A DNA stretch of 64,000 nt from CAWFSE01 sp963697565 (GTDB lineage Bacteria; Actinomycetota; Actinomycetes; CAVWCF01), in the NCBI GenBank assembly GCA_963697565.1, contig CAVOOM010000007.1, forward strand, positions 372,001 to 436,000. The letters run 5' to 3'. Within the stretch, counting starts at the first letter, position 1, and the number at the start of each line of letters is the position of its first letter. The notes beneath the pieces were generated by a model. That model did not search any database. It was not told the origin of the DNA and was given only the letters and a program-made list of their open reading frames with translations. Positions 17,756 to 27,544 of this stretch are shown one piece after another. The position numbers were made by a program, and so were the translations under genes.

Positions 17756-18533
17756 GCGCGTACCTGCCCCCGCAGCACGGCGCGTGGGCGTTTCTCGGCC
17801 TGCCGCTCGCCTTGGGCCTCACCCAGGCGACCTGGACGCCGTGGCTGCTCGTCCTCGCGGTGGCCTGGATCGCGGCGTTCCCCCTGTCGTACGCGGCCCT
17901 CGCGCTCGTCCGCTCACGCGGGCGCCACGGCTGCGCGAGCGATTCCGCCGGCCGTTCGCGGTGTGGCTGCTGGTGGTGCTGCCGTGCGTGATCGCGCTGC
18001 TGGTCGCCCGGCCCTGGCTGCTGTGGGTGGGGATGGCGTACGTCGCGCTGTTCGCGATCAACGTCTTCTACGCCCGGCGCGGCGACGAGCGCGCCCTGGC
18101 CAACGACCTGGTCTTCGTCGCCGACTGCAGCGCCATGGTCGCGGTCGTGTGGGGGGTGGGCGCGACCCCTGAAGGCGGGTGGGCATTGCCGTTCGCCGAG
18201 GCCCCGCCACACGTCTGGGTGCTGGTCGCCTTCTGCGCGCTGGTGCTGGCGGGCTCGACGCTGCATGTGAAGTCGCTGATCCGCGAGCGCGCCGACCCCC
18301 GCTACGCGCGGGCCTCGGTGCTGTTCGCCTGGGGCTCGCTCGCCGCGTCGGTCGGACTGGCGGTGTGGTGGGGGCTCCCGTCCGGCTGGTGGCTGGTCGT
18401 GCCGTTCGCCTTCCTGGCGGCGCGGGCGCACCTGATCCCCGGGCGGGGGTTGCGGCCCGCGGTGATCGGTCTGGTCGAGCTGGCCGCGTTCGTGCTCGCC
18501 GCAGTCAGCGCGCTTCTGGCGCGTCCGCTGTAG
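17752..18533 (+). CDS. YwiC-like membrane protein (one frameshift)
   Basis: A polytopic membrane protein opening YLPPQHGAWAFLGLPLALGL, the N-terminal signature of the YwiC family. The frame breaks at about 17915-17930; the continuation in another frame runs RRPFAVWLLVVLPCVIALLV to the stop at 18533. In Bacillus subtilis ywiC lies between narK-fnr and narGHJI, so linkage of this family to nitrate respiration recurs here. GTG start overlaps the moaA stop. The molecular function of the family is not known to me. Confidence 0.85.
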
Positions 18534-19843
18534 CCGCCGGCGCGGCGAGTGGCCGGCCGCCGCGGACCCCTCCACCGGCTCGGCGTCGAGCAGCCGCCAG
18601 GCCCGCAGCGGCGTCATCGCCAGCGCCACCACCACCAGCGCGCCGGCGAACAGTAGGAACGCGTCCCGGGGCCCCAGTGCCTCGACCAGGCCGCCGACCA
18701 CCAGGAACCCCAGCGGGCCAGCCGCCATCGAAGCCGACGCGACGGTGCCGTTGACCCGGCCGCGCAGGCGGTCGGGGGTGCGGGTCTGCATCGCGTGGTT
18801 GAGCAGTGGCTGCACCGGACCCCACATCATCCCGGTCAGGGCGGCGGCGGCGAGCAGCCAGCCGAATGGGGGGCAGGAAGGCCATCCCCAGCAGCGCCAG
18901 GATCGACCCCAGCATCGAGCCGACGAAGAGCCAGCGCTTGGTGAACCGGCGCACCAGCGGCTCGTACGCGAGGGTGCCGACCACCATGCCGCCGCTCATC
19001 ACCATGAGGACGGCGCCGAGCTGCCCGGGGGATCCCAGCTCCTGGAAGTACACCGGCAGGATCACGCCCTCAACCGGGTAATACAGCGCAACCACCAGCA
19101 TGATGAGGATCGCCAGCGGCCGCAGCAGCGGCTCGTGGAGGACGAAGGAAAGCCCCTCGCGGGTGCCCCGCCAGATGCCGTCCGGGCGCTCGGCGTGGTC
19201 GGGCCGGCCGCTGCCGGGAAGGCCGCGCAGCAGGGCGACGCAGGCGGCCGCGATCAGGAAGCCGATGCCGGTCCCGATGAGCGCGCCGCTCGCGCCGACG
19301 GTGGCGATGAGCAGCCCGCCGACCCCCGGCCCGATCAGGAACGACAGGCCGAAGAGGGTCTCGTGGACGCCGTTGGCGCGGTCGAGCGTCCAGCCGGCGC
19401 GCCCGGCCGTCTCGGGCAGCATCGATCTCGCGAGCCGCCGCCCCCGCGGGGTCGAAGACCGCCCCAAGGATCGCCAGGCCGGCAAGCGAGGCCACCGTGA
19501 GCCCCCCGAGGGAGTCGACCAGCGGGATCGCCAAGACCGAAAGGGCGCTGAGCAGGTCGGAGACGATCGCCGTGCGACGGCGGCCGACCAGGTCGATGAC
19601 CGTCCCGGAGAGCAGGGCGGTGACGAGCAGAGGCAGGGCGGTGGCCGCGGCCACGATCCCGGCGGCGGCCGCGCTTCCGGTGCGCTCCAGGATCAGCCAG
19701 GGCAGCGCGACGCTCGCGATCCCATTGCCGACCCCGCTCATGAAGGTGGCGGTCTCCAACAGCAGCATCGGCCGACGCGACCTCGGGGCCGGGGTGCGCA
19801 CGACGACCCCGTCCGAACCCGCCTGCCTCGCCGGCGTGCTCAC
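18505..19843 (-). CDS. MFS transporter (two or more frameshifts)
   Basis: Major facilitator of the drug/siderophore exporter type. GTG 19843 overlaps the tetR stop (GTGA). Three frames are used in turn: MLLLETATFMSGVGNGIASV to about 19430, then GVHETLFGLSFLIGPGVGG through TKRWLFVGSMLGSILALLGM to about 18870, then MMWGPVQPLLNHAMQTRTPD through LLDAEPVEG. The exact C-terminus is uncertain: the stop at 18505 fits one frame but needs another shift. It slightly overlaps the 3' end of the convergent YwiC-like gene. TetR control is likely. Confidence 0.8.
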
Positions 19844-20415
19844 CGCGGGCCTCCTGCTGCCACCCCGTGCAGGAGCGCGGAGAGCAGGCCGGGCACGGCG
19901 TCTCGGCGGGCGACCCGGCCGTCGCGGATCGAGTCGTTGATCGACCACAGCGCCGAGGCGAACAGGTCGGCGACGAGCGCCGCGGGGAGGTCGCTGCGCA
20001 GGTCGCCCTCGCGCTGGCCTCGCTGCACGACCTCGTCGAGGGCCTGCTCGACGCTGTACCAGCGGCCCTTGAGCTGCGGCAGCTCCCACAGCTCAGGGCC
20101 GAGGTCCAGGTAGCGGAACTCGTCGGCCATCGGGAAGACCGACTCGGCGATCCGGGCCAAGGCCTCCGGCACCGGGCCCTCCCCCGGGCGCGCCTGCGCG
20201 AGCGCCTCGGTCAGCCGGTCGATCGCCTCCAGGGCCAGGGCGACCAGGAGGTCCTCCCGAGAGCCGAACTGCCGGTGCAGCGTGGTGCGGCCGACCCCGG
20301 CGGCCGCCGCGACCTCGGACAACGACGCCGAGGGGTCCTTGCCCAGGACCCGCGCGGCCGCCTCCAGGATCTGCCGCCGCGACCGCGCGGCGCGTTCCTC
20401 AGCCCGGATGTCCAT
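19840..20415 (-). CDS. TetR-family transcriptional regulator
   Basis: 191 residues. The N-terminal HTH is clear: RRQILEAAARVLGKDPSASL followed by SEVAAAAGVGRTTLHRQFGS. The C-terminal ligand domain is helical and contains WSINDSIRDGR. It is translationally coupled to the downstream MFS exporter, and a 16-base inverted repeat lies ten bases upstream of its start, so it probably represses the tetR-MFS operon and responds to an exported compound. Confidence 0.9.
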   Translation of the reverse strand: MDIRAEERAARSRRQILEAAARVLGKDPSASLSEVAAAAGVGRTTLHRQFGSREDLLVALALEAIDRLTEALAQARPGEGPVPEALARIAESVFPMADEFRYLDLGPELWELPQLKGRWYSVEQALDEVVQRGQREGDLRSDLPAALVADLFASALWSINDSIRDGRVARRDAVPGLLSALLHGVAAGGPR

Positions 20416-20424
20416 GTCCCGAAT

Positions 20425-20440
20425 GGAACACTATTGTTCC
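20425..20440. promoter_or_regulatory. Probable TetR operator
   Basis: Perfect inverted repeat GGAACA-CTAT-TGTTCC (6-base arms, 4-base spacer), ending ten bases from the tetR start codon. Size and position are typical of a TetR autoregulatory operator. The A/T-rich centre could overlap the promoter. Confidence 0.65.
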
Positions 20441-20494
20441 GCCTTCCGCAACCCCCGGGCTGACCCCCGGGCTCGGGGGCCGGCGACTGCTCGG

Positions 20495-21086
20495 CTACTC
20501 CCCCTGCTGGCGCGCGTTGTAGATCGGGCCGCCGCCGCTCGCGTACGCCTCCAGAACCTCGACCGCGTCGGCGCGCAGCACGTCGCGGACCACGGCGATG
20601 CCGCGCGCCTCCAGGGCGGCGACCCAGTCGGCGGGCTTCGGGCCCCTCGTCAAAGCCGATGTGCCGGGCGTCCTCGTCCCTTGCCGCGCAGACCACCCGC
20701 CAGACCCCGGACCACACCACGGCGCCCAGGCACATGGTGCAGGGCTCCGTGCTGGATACCAGCTCGTGCGCGGGCTCGCCGCTGGCCCCTAGGTCGTACC
20801 CGCCGCCGGCCGCCTCGGCCAGCGCGATGGCGATCATCTCGGCGTGGGCGATCGAGTTGCCGGACGAGGCCACCTCGTTGACGCCGACCGAGACCAGCCG
20901 GCCGCCGTCGGACTCGAAGACGGCCGCGGCGAACGGCCCGCCGGTGCCGTGGGCGACGTTGGCCGCCGACAGCCCGACCACGAAGCGCATCCGCTCGTCC
21001 TGCTCGGCGATGCTGATCGGCTCGGCCACGCGCTCACGCAGCCAGTCAGGCAGGACGATCTCGAAGCGATCGGGGACGGCGCTCAC
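20495..21086 (-). CDS. Nucleoside/guanine deaminase family protein (one frameshift)
   Basis: Cytidine deaminase superfamily, nucleoside deaminase (GuaD-like) branch. The zinc site is intact: HAEMIAIALAEAAGG supplies His and the catalytic Glu, and STEPCTMCLGAVVWSG supplies the two Cys. After IGFDEGP an extra G near 20640-20650 shifts the frame; the expected C-terminus (PADWVAALEARGIAV to YNARQQGE) follows in another frame and ends at 20495. About 195 residues after repair. It is separated from tetR and may be transcribed alone. Confidence 0.87.
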
Positions 21087-21226
21087 CTGGCCAGGATCGG
21101 CCGCCCGGCCGCGCCCCGGTAGGGCCGTCCGGCCTCTGGGCCGAGTGAGGGCACTAAGCCTCTGCCGAAAGTCCCCATGCGGCGGTCGACTGCGGGTGTC
21201 GGAACTGTCCTCTCAAGGAGAGAGCC

Positions 21227-22450
21227 ATGAACAGACCGCACGCCCGATGGCGCGCCGCATTCGCGGCCGTCGCCGTCCTCGCCCTCAGCGCATCGGCGCC
21301 GGTTGCGGCCGCCGCGAACACCGGAGGCCCGCACACCCCATCGTCGGTGGTGCTCGGAGTCCAGACGTACAACATGGACTTCGGCGCCGACCTGCAGCCG
21401 CTGTTCGGGGTCTCCAGCCCGGAGGGCGCCATCGCCGCGGCCACCGCCATCTGGAACGAGATGGTCACCAGTGACATCCCCGCCCGGGCGCAGGCCGTGG
21501 CCCGGCAGATCGTTGCCAAGCAGCCTGACCTGGTCGGGCTCCAGGAGGTGTCCATCTGGGCGTCCGCGCCAGCCGCTTACGCCGCCCGACCTTCGCGCCG
21601 ACTGGCCCCTTCGTCGTCGACTACGACGCCCTTGCGCTTCTGCTCGCCGACCTGAAGGCCCTCGGCACGCCGTACACCTTGGTGACGGCCAACACGAACT
21701 TCTCGAACGCCCCTGGCCCGTCGAGCATCGGCCCGCTGCCGTTCCTCGGCGCCACCGGCTTCCGGCTGGCGACCTTCACCGAACGCGATGTGATCCTGGT
21801 CCGCTCGTCCTCGCTGAGGCATGGCCGGATCACTTTGGGTCCTACCCAGAACCACACGTACCAGGTCCTGCTGCCGGTCAACGTGGCGGGCAAGCTGATC
21901 TTCGTACCGCGCGGTTGGTCGGCCGTGGACGTGACCGTGCGCGGACGCACGCTTCGGTTCGCCAACACGCACCTCGAGGCCTACGGGGTCCCGGACACGC
22001 TCAAGGACCAGTTCCGCAATCCGCAGTCCCAGGAGCTGGCCGCCGCGCTCAAGGCCTCGCCGTACCCGGTCGTGCTGGTCGGCGACATCAACGCCAGGCC
22101 GACCATGTGCAACGGCCTGCGGACCACGCCCCCCAACGACTTCCTCGACCAGAACGTCGTCGCGTACGGGAACCTGACCTCGGTCGGGCTGCGTGAGGTC
22201 TGGCCGCTCGTCCGACCCCTGGCGACCCTGCGGCTCGGCCGGCTGGACCAGCGGGCAGAGCACGCTCGACAACACGGCCAGCACGCTCGACCACCGCATC
22301 GATGACGTCTTCCTGAGCGCCGGCTTCACCGCGCTCTGGGCCGATGTCGTGGGCGACCGGCAGGCCGACCGCACCCCGGGCGGGCTGTGGCCTTCGGACC
22401 ACGGCAGCACGTGGGCGCTCATCCGGCTCAACAACGCCAACAGGGGCTGA
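21227..22450 (+). CDS. Secreted endonuclease/exonuclease/phosphatase-family protein (two frameshifts)
   Basis: An N-terminal signal peptide (AAFAAVAVLALSASAPVAAA) is followed by an EEP-fold domain: VQTYNMDFGADL, the catalytic-Glu segment PDLVGLQEVSIW, RFANTHLEAYG, VVLVGDINARP and the C-terminal SDHGSTWALI with the catalytic Asp-His. Two indels, near 21590 and 22210-22240, split it. Start ATG 21227 has AGGAGAG upstream. Likely a secreted phosphodiesterase or nuclease; the substrate is not apparent. Confidence 0.85.
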
Positions 22451-22478
22451 GGTCCGAGCGTCAGCGGATCAGAGCAAC

Positions 22479-22514
22479 GCCGGTGGGCCCGACCTCACGG
22501 TCGGGCCCACCGGC
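22479..22514. terminator. Bidirectional hairpin terminator
   Basis: A perfect 15-base-pair stem, all or nearly all G/C, with a 6-base loop (22494-22499). It sits between two convergent genes, the EEP-family gene and the polysaccharide deacetylase gene. There is no U-tract on either side, as is usual for actinobacterial terminators. Confidence 0.8.
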
Positions 22515-22537
22515 TCGCACTCTGGGAGGCCAGGTGG

Positions 22538-23445
22538 TCAGCCCTGCATTGCCCTCAGCGTGGTGAAGCCGTAGCCCTGGGCACGCAGGCCGGCGATCAC
22601 GCCCGGCAGCGCATCGGCGTCGAGGGTCGAGCCGTCCGTCGGGTTGGACCCGACGTGCATGAGCACGATCTCTCCCGGCGCGGCGGCGGCGAGCACGCGG
22701 TTGACCACCTGGTCGGCGGTGATCCCCCCGGAGGTCCCCTTCCAGCCGAGGGTGTCGACCGTCCACCGGACGCAGACGTAGCCAAGGTTGTTGACCACGG
22801 CGATGTCCTGAGGCGTCCGGTCGCCGTAGGGGAACCGGAAGACCGGATCGAAACGCCTCCCGGTCGCGGCGGCCAGCGACGACTCGGCGGCGGCCAGCTC
22901 GGCCGCGATCTGGGCGTCGGTGAGCTGCGGCAGGTGCGGGTGCGTGTCGGTGTGGTTGCCGAGCACCGAGCCCCGGTCGGCGAGCTGGCGCGCCTGCGCC
23001 GGGTACGAGCGGATCCACGCCCCGGTGAGGAAGAACGTTGCGGGCGTGCCGGTGCTGTCGAGGGTGCTGAGGATCGACGGCAGCGCGTTGGCGTTCGCGC
23101 CCGCGTCGAAGGTCAGCGCGACGACGCGGGTGCTCGTGGGGATGCGCGTCCAGTCGGTGCCCAGCAGGCCGGCGGGGCTGGTGGGCGACGGCGCCACCGG
23201 GGTCGGCGGCGGGGTGGTCACGGGACGGGGGGTCTTGCTCGGCGCCGGTGTGGGAGTCGGTGCGCGAGTGGTCGTGGGCGCGGGTGGCGGGCTCGGCGTG
23301 GGCGCGACCGAGGGCGAGGGTGAGTCGAGGGCGCCGGCAGCGCGCTCGGCGACCTACTCGGATCGGCCTCGTCGCCGCCCTGTCCGCAGGCGGCAGCACC
23401 TAGAGCAACAGCTGCCACCAGCGCAATCCACCGGGCGAAGACCAC
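22538..23445 (-). CDS. Polysaccharide deacetylase lipoprotein (one frameshift)
   Basis: GTG 23445 opens a lipoprotein signal, RWIALVAAVALGAAAC, with the lipobox Cys at about residue 20. A Pro/Thr-rich linker (PTPTPAPSKTPRPVTTPPP) leads to a NodB-type catalytic domain: TFDAG, NHTDTHPHL (metal-binding H-x3-H), FRFPYGDR, DTLGWKG and VLMHVGSN. An indel at about 23330-23355, in the linker, separates the signal from the domain. The family removes N- or O-acetyl groups from peptidoglycan or other glycans. Note Ala in TFDAG where most members have a second Asp. Confidence 0.87.
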
Positions 23446-23588
23446 GGTTCCAGGCTGCGCCGGTGGGCCGCCTTCCGCCAGAGGCCATCGTCACGCGACG
23501 GGGCCGGGCATCCCCTCCCCCGGCCAAAGGACCCTGGCGGGTGGCCCACGGTCCCGGCCACGCTGGGGCCACGCGGAGGGAGTCGCCC

Positions 23589-25409
23589 GTGCGACGCGTG
23601 ACGGGGTTCTGGGCTCTGGCGCTGGTCGCCGTGCTCACAGTGGCCGGCCTGTTCTGGCCGCTGCTGGACTCCGGATCAGGTGACGAGGGCCCCGTCGACG
23701 ACCCGGTCACCGTGTCGCTGTACGAGGCCGACTTCGACCTCAAGGCCAACGGCCACCTCGACGTCAGCGAGACGATCACCGCCGACTTCCCGTACGACCG
23801 ACACGGCATCTACCGCTACTGGGATGTCAGCGACCCCTCGGACCCGGGCGTGCGCCACGTCCCCGAGTTGACGTCCATCACCGCCGATGGCGTCGTGGTC
23901 CCGTACGAGACGTTCTGGGAGCAGGCCGACCGCTACTTCGTCGCGAAGATCGGCGACCCGGAGGTGTACGTGACCCCCGGCACGCACGTCTACCGGATCA
24001 CGTACAGCACCGAGGGGGCGATCTCCCCCGCGGCCGCCGGGACCGGGTCCTTCGCCTCCAGCGAGGGCAGCAACCCGGTGCCGCAGCAATCGGTCTTCTA
24101 CTGGAATGTGATCGCCCAGGGCTGGGAGCTGCCGATCGCGAAGGCGGACATCAGCATCTCGCTCCCGAGCCCCTCGGGGCAGGTGCAGTGCTCCGCCGGC
24201 GCGAGCGGGGTCGGTCCCAACGCGGTGGGCCCCTGCGGGATTGAGGGTGCCGGCGGCGAGGCGATCACCCTGACCGCCGAGGGGATCCCGCCCCGCAGCG
24301 GCATGACGGTGCGAGCGGCCATGGCCCCGCCGCCGCCGGAGCGGACCGACCTGCCCTGGTCGGTCACCTGGGACAAGGTTCTCGGCCGTTCGGCGACCCA
24401 GGCGCTGTCCGTCGCCGTGCTCAGCCTGATCGCGTTCGCGGGGGGCTTGTGGTGGGCACGCGCGTCGCGTGAGCCCACCCCGGGGCTGCCGCTCATGTAT
24501 GAGCCGCCGCAGGGGCTGGGCCCGGTCCAGACCGTCTTCATCGACACCGAGGGAGTCGGCGACCACTCGCTGGTGGCGACCCTGCTGTACATGGCCGATC
24601 GCGGGCTCGTCACCCTGGAGCACCGCTCGGACGACTCGTGGCTGGTGACAGGCAAAGGCACCGACGAGCAGTGGTCCAGCACCGACCCGGTGACCCTCGC
24701 CGCCGGCCTGCGCCTTGGGGTCACCCGGCCGGGCTACTGGTTCCTCGCCGATGGCTCGACCGGCGCAGGGTTAGCCCTCAAGAGTGCCCGAGAGGTCATC
24801 GCCGGCGACACCGAGCGCTGGTCGCGCGAGGCGGGCCTGACCGAGGAGTCCTCCAGCGAGGTGATCGGGAGGGTGGCCTGGTGGGTGGCCCTGGCCCTGG
24901 CCGCGATCGGCTTCCTCGGATTCCTCGGCGGGCCCAGCCTGCACGGGCTGCCGTTCGCGGCCTTCGCCCTCGGCGGGGTCGGCCTGCAGAAGTCCGGCGT
25001 GGGTGCCCGCCGGACCGCCCTCGGCCGCGGGGTCTGGTCGCGTGCGGGCGGGTTCGAGCGGCTGCTGTCGACACCATCCAGCGAGGACCGCTTCGACTTC
25101 GCCGCACGCAAGGACCTGTTCATCGCCTTCATCCCGTACGCCGTGGCCTTCGGGGTGGCCGACCGGTGGGCCGACAAGTACCGGGTGGCAACCGGCCAGG
25201 AGCCGCCGATCCCGGGCTGGTACCCGTACAGCACGGGCGCCGGCTACGGGCTGTACGGCCACGGCGGTTGGGCTTTCGGCGAGTTCGACGGCGCCCTGTC
25301 CACCTCGATCGCCTCCTACGAGGCCTCGCAGGCGGCGTCCTCGGGCGGGGGTGGGGGCGGCGGCGGTTTCGGCGGGGGTGGGGGCGGCGGCGGCGGGGGT
25401 TCCTGGTGA
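23589..25409 (+). CDS. DUF2207 membrane protein with glycine-rich tail
   Basis: 606 residues from GTG 23589 (GGAGGG upstream). One N-terminal membrane segment, then an extracytoplasmic beta-rich DUF2207 domain (YEADFDLKANGHLDVSETIT, FPYDRHGIYRYWDV). A second membrane segment (SVAVLSLIAFAGGLWW) leads to a cytoplasmic region with further hydrophobic helices near residues 440-470. The last about 30 residues are almost all glycine and end in SW, common for this family. It is followed at once by lemA, a frequent partner. Function unknown. Confidence 0.88.
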   Translation: MRRVTGFWALALVAVLTVAGLFWPLLDSGSGDEGPVDDPVTVSLYEADFDLKANGHLDVSETITADFPYDRHGIYRYWDVSDPSDPGVRHVPELTSITADGVVVPYETFWEQADRYFVAKIGDPEVYVTPGTHVYRITYSTEGAISPAAAGTGSFASSEGSNPVPQQSVFYWNVIAQGWELPIAKADISISLPSPSGQVQCSAGASGVGPNAVGPCGIEGAGGEAITLTAEGIPPRSGMTVRAAMAPPPPERTDLPWSVTWDKVLGRSATQALSVAVLSLIAFAGGLWWARASREPTPGLPLMYEPPQGLGPVQTVFIDTEGVGDHSLVATLLYMADRGLVTLEHRSDDSWLVTGKGTDEQWSSTDPVTLAAGLRLGVTRPGYWFLADGSTGAGLALKSAREVIAGDTERWSREAGLTEESSSEVIGRVAWWVALALAAIGFLGFLGGPSLHGLPFAAFALGGVGLQKSGVGARRTALGRGVWSRAGGFERLLSTPSSEDRFDFAARKDLFIAFIPYAVAFGVADRWADKYRVATGQEPPIPGWYPYSTGAGYGLYGHGGWAFGEFDGALSTSIASYEASQAASSGGGGGGGGFGGGGGGGGGGSW

Positions 25410-25494
25410 CCGGCTCGCACTCGCGCCTCTCCCCCGCCGGCGTCGGGGCGCGTCACACTGACCACGACTGCACAGCAAAGGAGGCCTCGGGCCG

Positions 25495-26070
25495 ATGTGG
25501 TGGATCCTGATCCTGATCGTGGTGGTGATCGCCCTCGTCCTGTTCGGCGTCTCCGCCTTCAACAAGCTGCGGCGGCTCGACATCTCCGCGCAGGAGGCCC
25601 TCGGCGGCATCGACGTGCAGCTGACCCGCCGCGCGGACCTAGTGCCCAACCTGGTCGAGACGGTCAAGGGCTACGCCGCCCACGAGAAGGGCCTCTTCGA
25701 GGAGGTCACCGCGGCGCGGGCGGGCGTGGCGGCCGCCACCCAGTCGGGGACCGTCGAGCAGCGGGCCGAGGCCGAGGTAGCGCTCGATCGCGCCCTCGTG
25801 CACGTGATGGCCGTCGCTGAGAACTACCCGGACCTCAAGGCGTCCACCAACTTCCTGGACCTGCAGCGGCAGTTGGCCGACACCGAGAACCAGCTGGCCT
25901 TCGCCCGCCAGTACTACAACGACGCCGTGTCGAGCCTCAACACCGCCGCGGCCACCGTCCCCACCATGTTCTTCACCGGCGTCGCGGGCGTGTCGAAGCG
26001 CTCGTTCTACCAGGCCCCCGCTGATGACACCGCTCCCCCGCAGGTGTCCTTCGGCGGGTCACCGGCCTGA
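25495..26070 (+). CDS. lemA: LemA family protein
   Basis: 191 residues. One N-terminal membrane helix (WILILIVVVIALVLFGVS) followed by a helical LemA domain: NKLRRLDISAQEALGGIDVQ, RRADLVPNLVETVKGYAAHE and ENYPDLKASTNFLDLQRQLA. A strong AAAGGAGG lies upstream of ATG 25495. Pairing with the DUF2207 gene is widespread and suggests a shared envelope role that has not been defined. Confidence 0.93.
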   Translation: MWWILILIVVVIALVLFGVSAFNKLRRLDISAQEALGGIDVQLTRRADLVPNLVETVKGYAAHEKGLFEEVTAARAGVAAATQSGTVEQRAEAEVALDRALVHVMAVAENYPDLKASTNFLDLQRQLADTENQLAFARQYYNDAVSSLNTAAATVPTMFFTGVAGVSKRSFYQAPADDTAPPQVSFGGSPA

Positions 26071-26087
26071 CCCGGCTCGATCGCCTG

Positions 26088-27040
26088 TCAGTCGCCGGCG
26101 TCGTCCGTTCCGGCCATCGGCAGGCCGAGGTGGACGTCCTTGTAGGCGCGCTCGTCCTCCAGCGGCTCAAGGTGCGTGTGCACCTCGGTGTCCGACAGGG
26201 TGGCGCACAGCGCATCCTCGAGCTCCTCAAGCAGGTCGTGGCCCTGCTGCACCGTCCACGCCCCGGGCACGAGCACGTGGACAGAGATGAACCGGTGGCG
26301 GCCAGACTCGCGGGTCTGCAGCGCGTGGAAGTGCACCTCCTCGCTGCGGAACCGCTCCAGCACCTCAAGGATCCGCTCGTGGTCCTTGGCCGGAAGCGCG
26401 TGGTCCATCAGGCCGGACGTCGAGCGGGCCACCAGCCGGCTGCCGGTGAACAGGATGTTGATGCCGACGGCGAAGGCGATGATCGGGTCGAGCCGCTCCA
26501 CCCGGTGAGCGCGACGAGGGCGACTCCGACGATCACCCCCACCGACGTCCAGACATCGGTGAGCAAGTGGTGCCCGTCGGCCTCGAGGGTCATCGACCGA
26601 TGGCGCTTGCCGACCCGGAGCAGCAGCACCCCGACCGCTCCGTTGATCCCGGTGGCGAGCAGCGTGATCGCCAGGCCGAGGCCGACCGACTCCAGGGGCT
26701 GGGGGTCGAGGAAGCGCCGCACCGCGCTGACCACGATGACCCCCGCCGCGACGAAGATCATCACGCCTTCGATCCACGCGGAGAAGTACTCAGCCTTCCC
26801 GTGGCCGTAGTGGTGGCTGTCGTCGGCCGGCTGGGCAGCGACGCGCAAGGCCACCAGGGCAACGATCGCCGCCACCAGGTTCACCACCGACTCGGCGGCG
26901 TCGGAGAGCAGGCCGACGGAGCCGGTGATCAGGAACGCGGCGGATTTCAGCCCGATGGTCGTGACGGCGGCGGCGATGGACAGCCAGGCGTACCTCGTCA
27001 GCGACCGAGGGGCCGCGGGCGGCGTGCTGGGCTCGGACAC
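26088..27040 (-). CDS. Cation diffusion facilitator transporter (one frameshift)
   Basis: CDF family divalent metal/proton antiporter. Helix-linked metal residues are visible: LLSDAAESVVNL, HHYGHGKAEYFSAW and EADGHHLLTDVWTSVGV. The frame breaks at about 26500: restoring one G (GGGTGG to GGGGTGG) turns TGWSGS into TGVERLDPIIAFAVG. The C-terminal cytoplasmic domain (EVHFHALQTRESGRHRFISV) is intact. About 317 residues after repair. Substrate (Zn, Fe, Mn) cannot be assigned. Confidence 0.9.
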
Positions 27041-27106
27041 GGCTCACAGCCTGCCAGGTGGCGGGGCCGCGGGATGCAGACCTCACCCGCGCGAACCGCC
27101 GACGGG

Positions 27107-27199
27107 CTACTTGCGCCGCATGACCTTCGCGCCGGCCATCACCAGCACCACGATCAACACGAGGCTCAGCGCGATCATGCCGGGGATGAAGTAGTCCAT
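27107..27199 (-). CDS. Small single-helix membrane protein (30 aa)
   Basis: ATG at 27199 to TAG at 27107. The peptide begins MDYFIPGMIALSL, has one hydrophobic helix of about 18 residues, and ends in a positively charged KVMRRK, the pattern of a real N-out/C-in small membrane protein. The ribosome binding site is weak. No family is recognised. It lies alone between the CDF gene and 27305. Confidence 0.5.
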   Translation of the reverse strand: MDYFIPGMIALSLVLIVVLVMAGAKVMRRK

Positions 27200-27304
27200 G
27201 GCCAGACCGTAACAGCGGCTGGCGGGCTAGGCGGCCGACGCGGTGCCCCCAACGCCTATCGTCGGGGCAGCCCATCTGGGGACCCGCAGGAGCAGGAGAC
27301 GCCG

Positions 27305-27523
27305 ATGTCGATGAGAACGTGGGTGGCCGAAGGAGGACCCTGCAATGGGCAGGCGTTCGACCTGGACCTCAGCCAGGGCGAGGACTTCAGATGGCGTGAC
27401 GCCCAAGGGGTGGAGCACGTCTACCGGCCGCAATGGGTTCCCGTGGGGACGCTGTGGCGGCACCCCGCGCAACGACTGCAGTACGTCGGCGCCTCCCCGA
27501 GTGCGGCGCCGCCTGCCGGGTGA
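27305..27523 (+). CDS. Hypothetical protein (72 aa)
   Basis: ATG 27305 with GGAG upstream. The sequence begins MSMRTWVAEGGPCNGQAFDL and is a soluble, tryptophan-rich small protein with VEHVYRPQWVPVGTLWRHPA. I do not recognise a family. Convergent with whiB. Confidence 0.6.
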   Translation: MSMRTWVAEGGPCNGQAFDLDLSQGEDFRWRDAQGVEHVYRPQWVPVGTLWRHPAQRLQYVGASPSAAPPAG

Positions 27524-27544
27524 GCGGGTGCACGGCTCCTCGCG

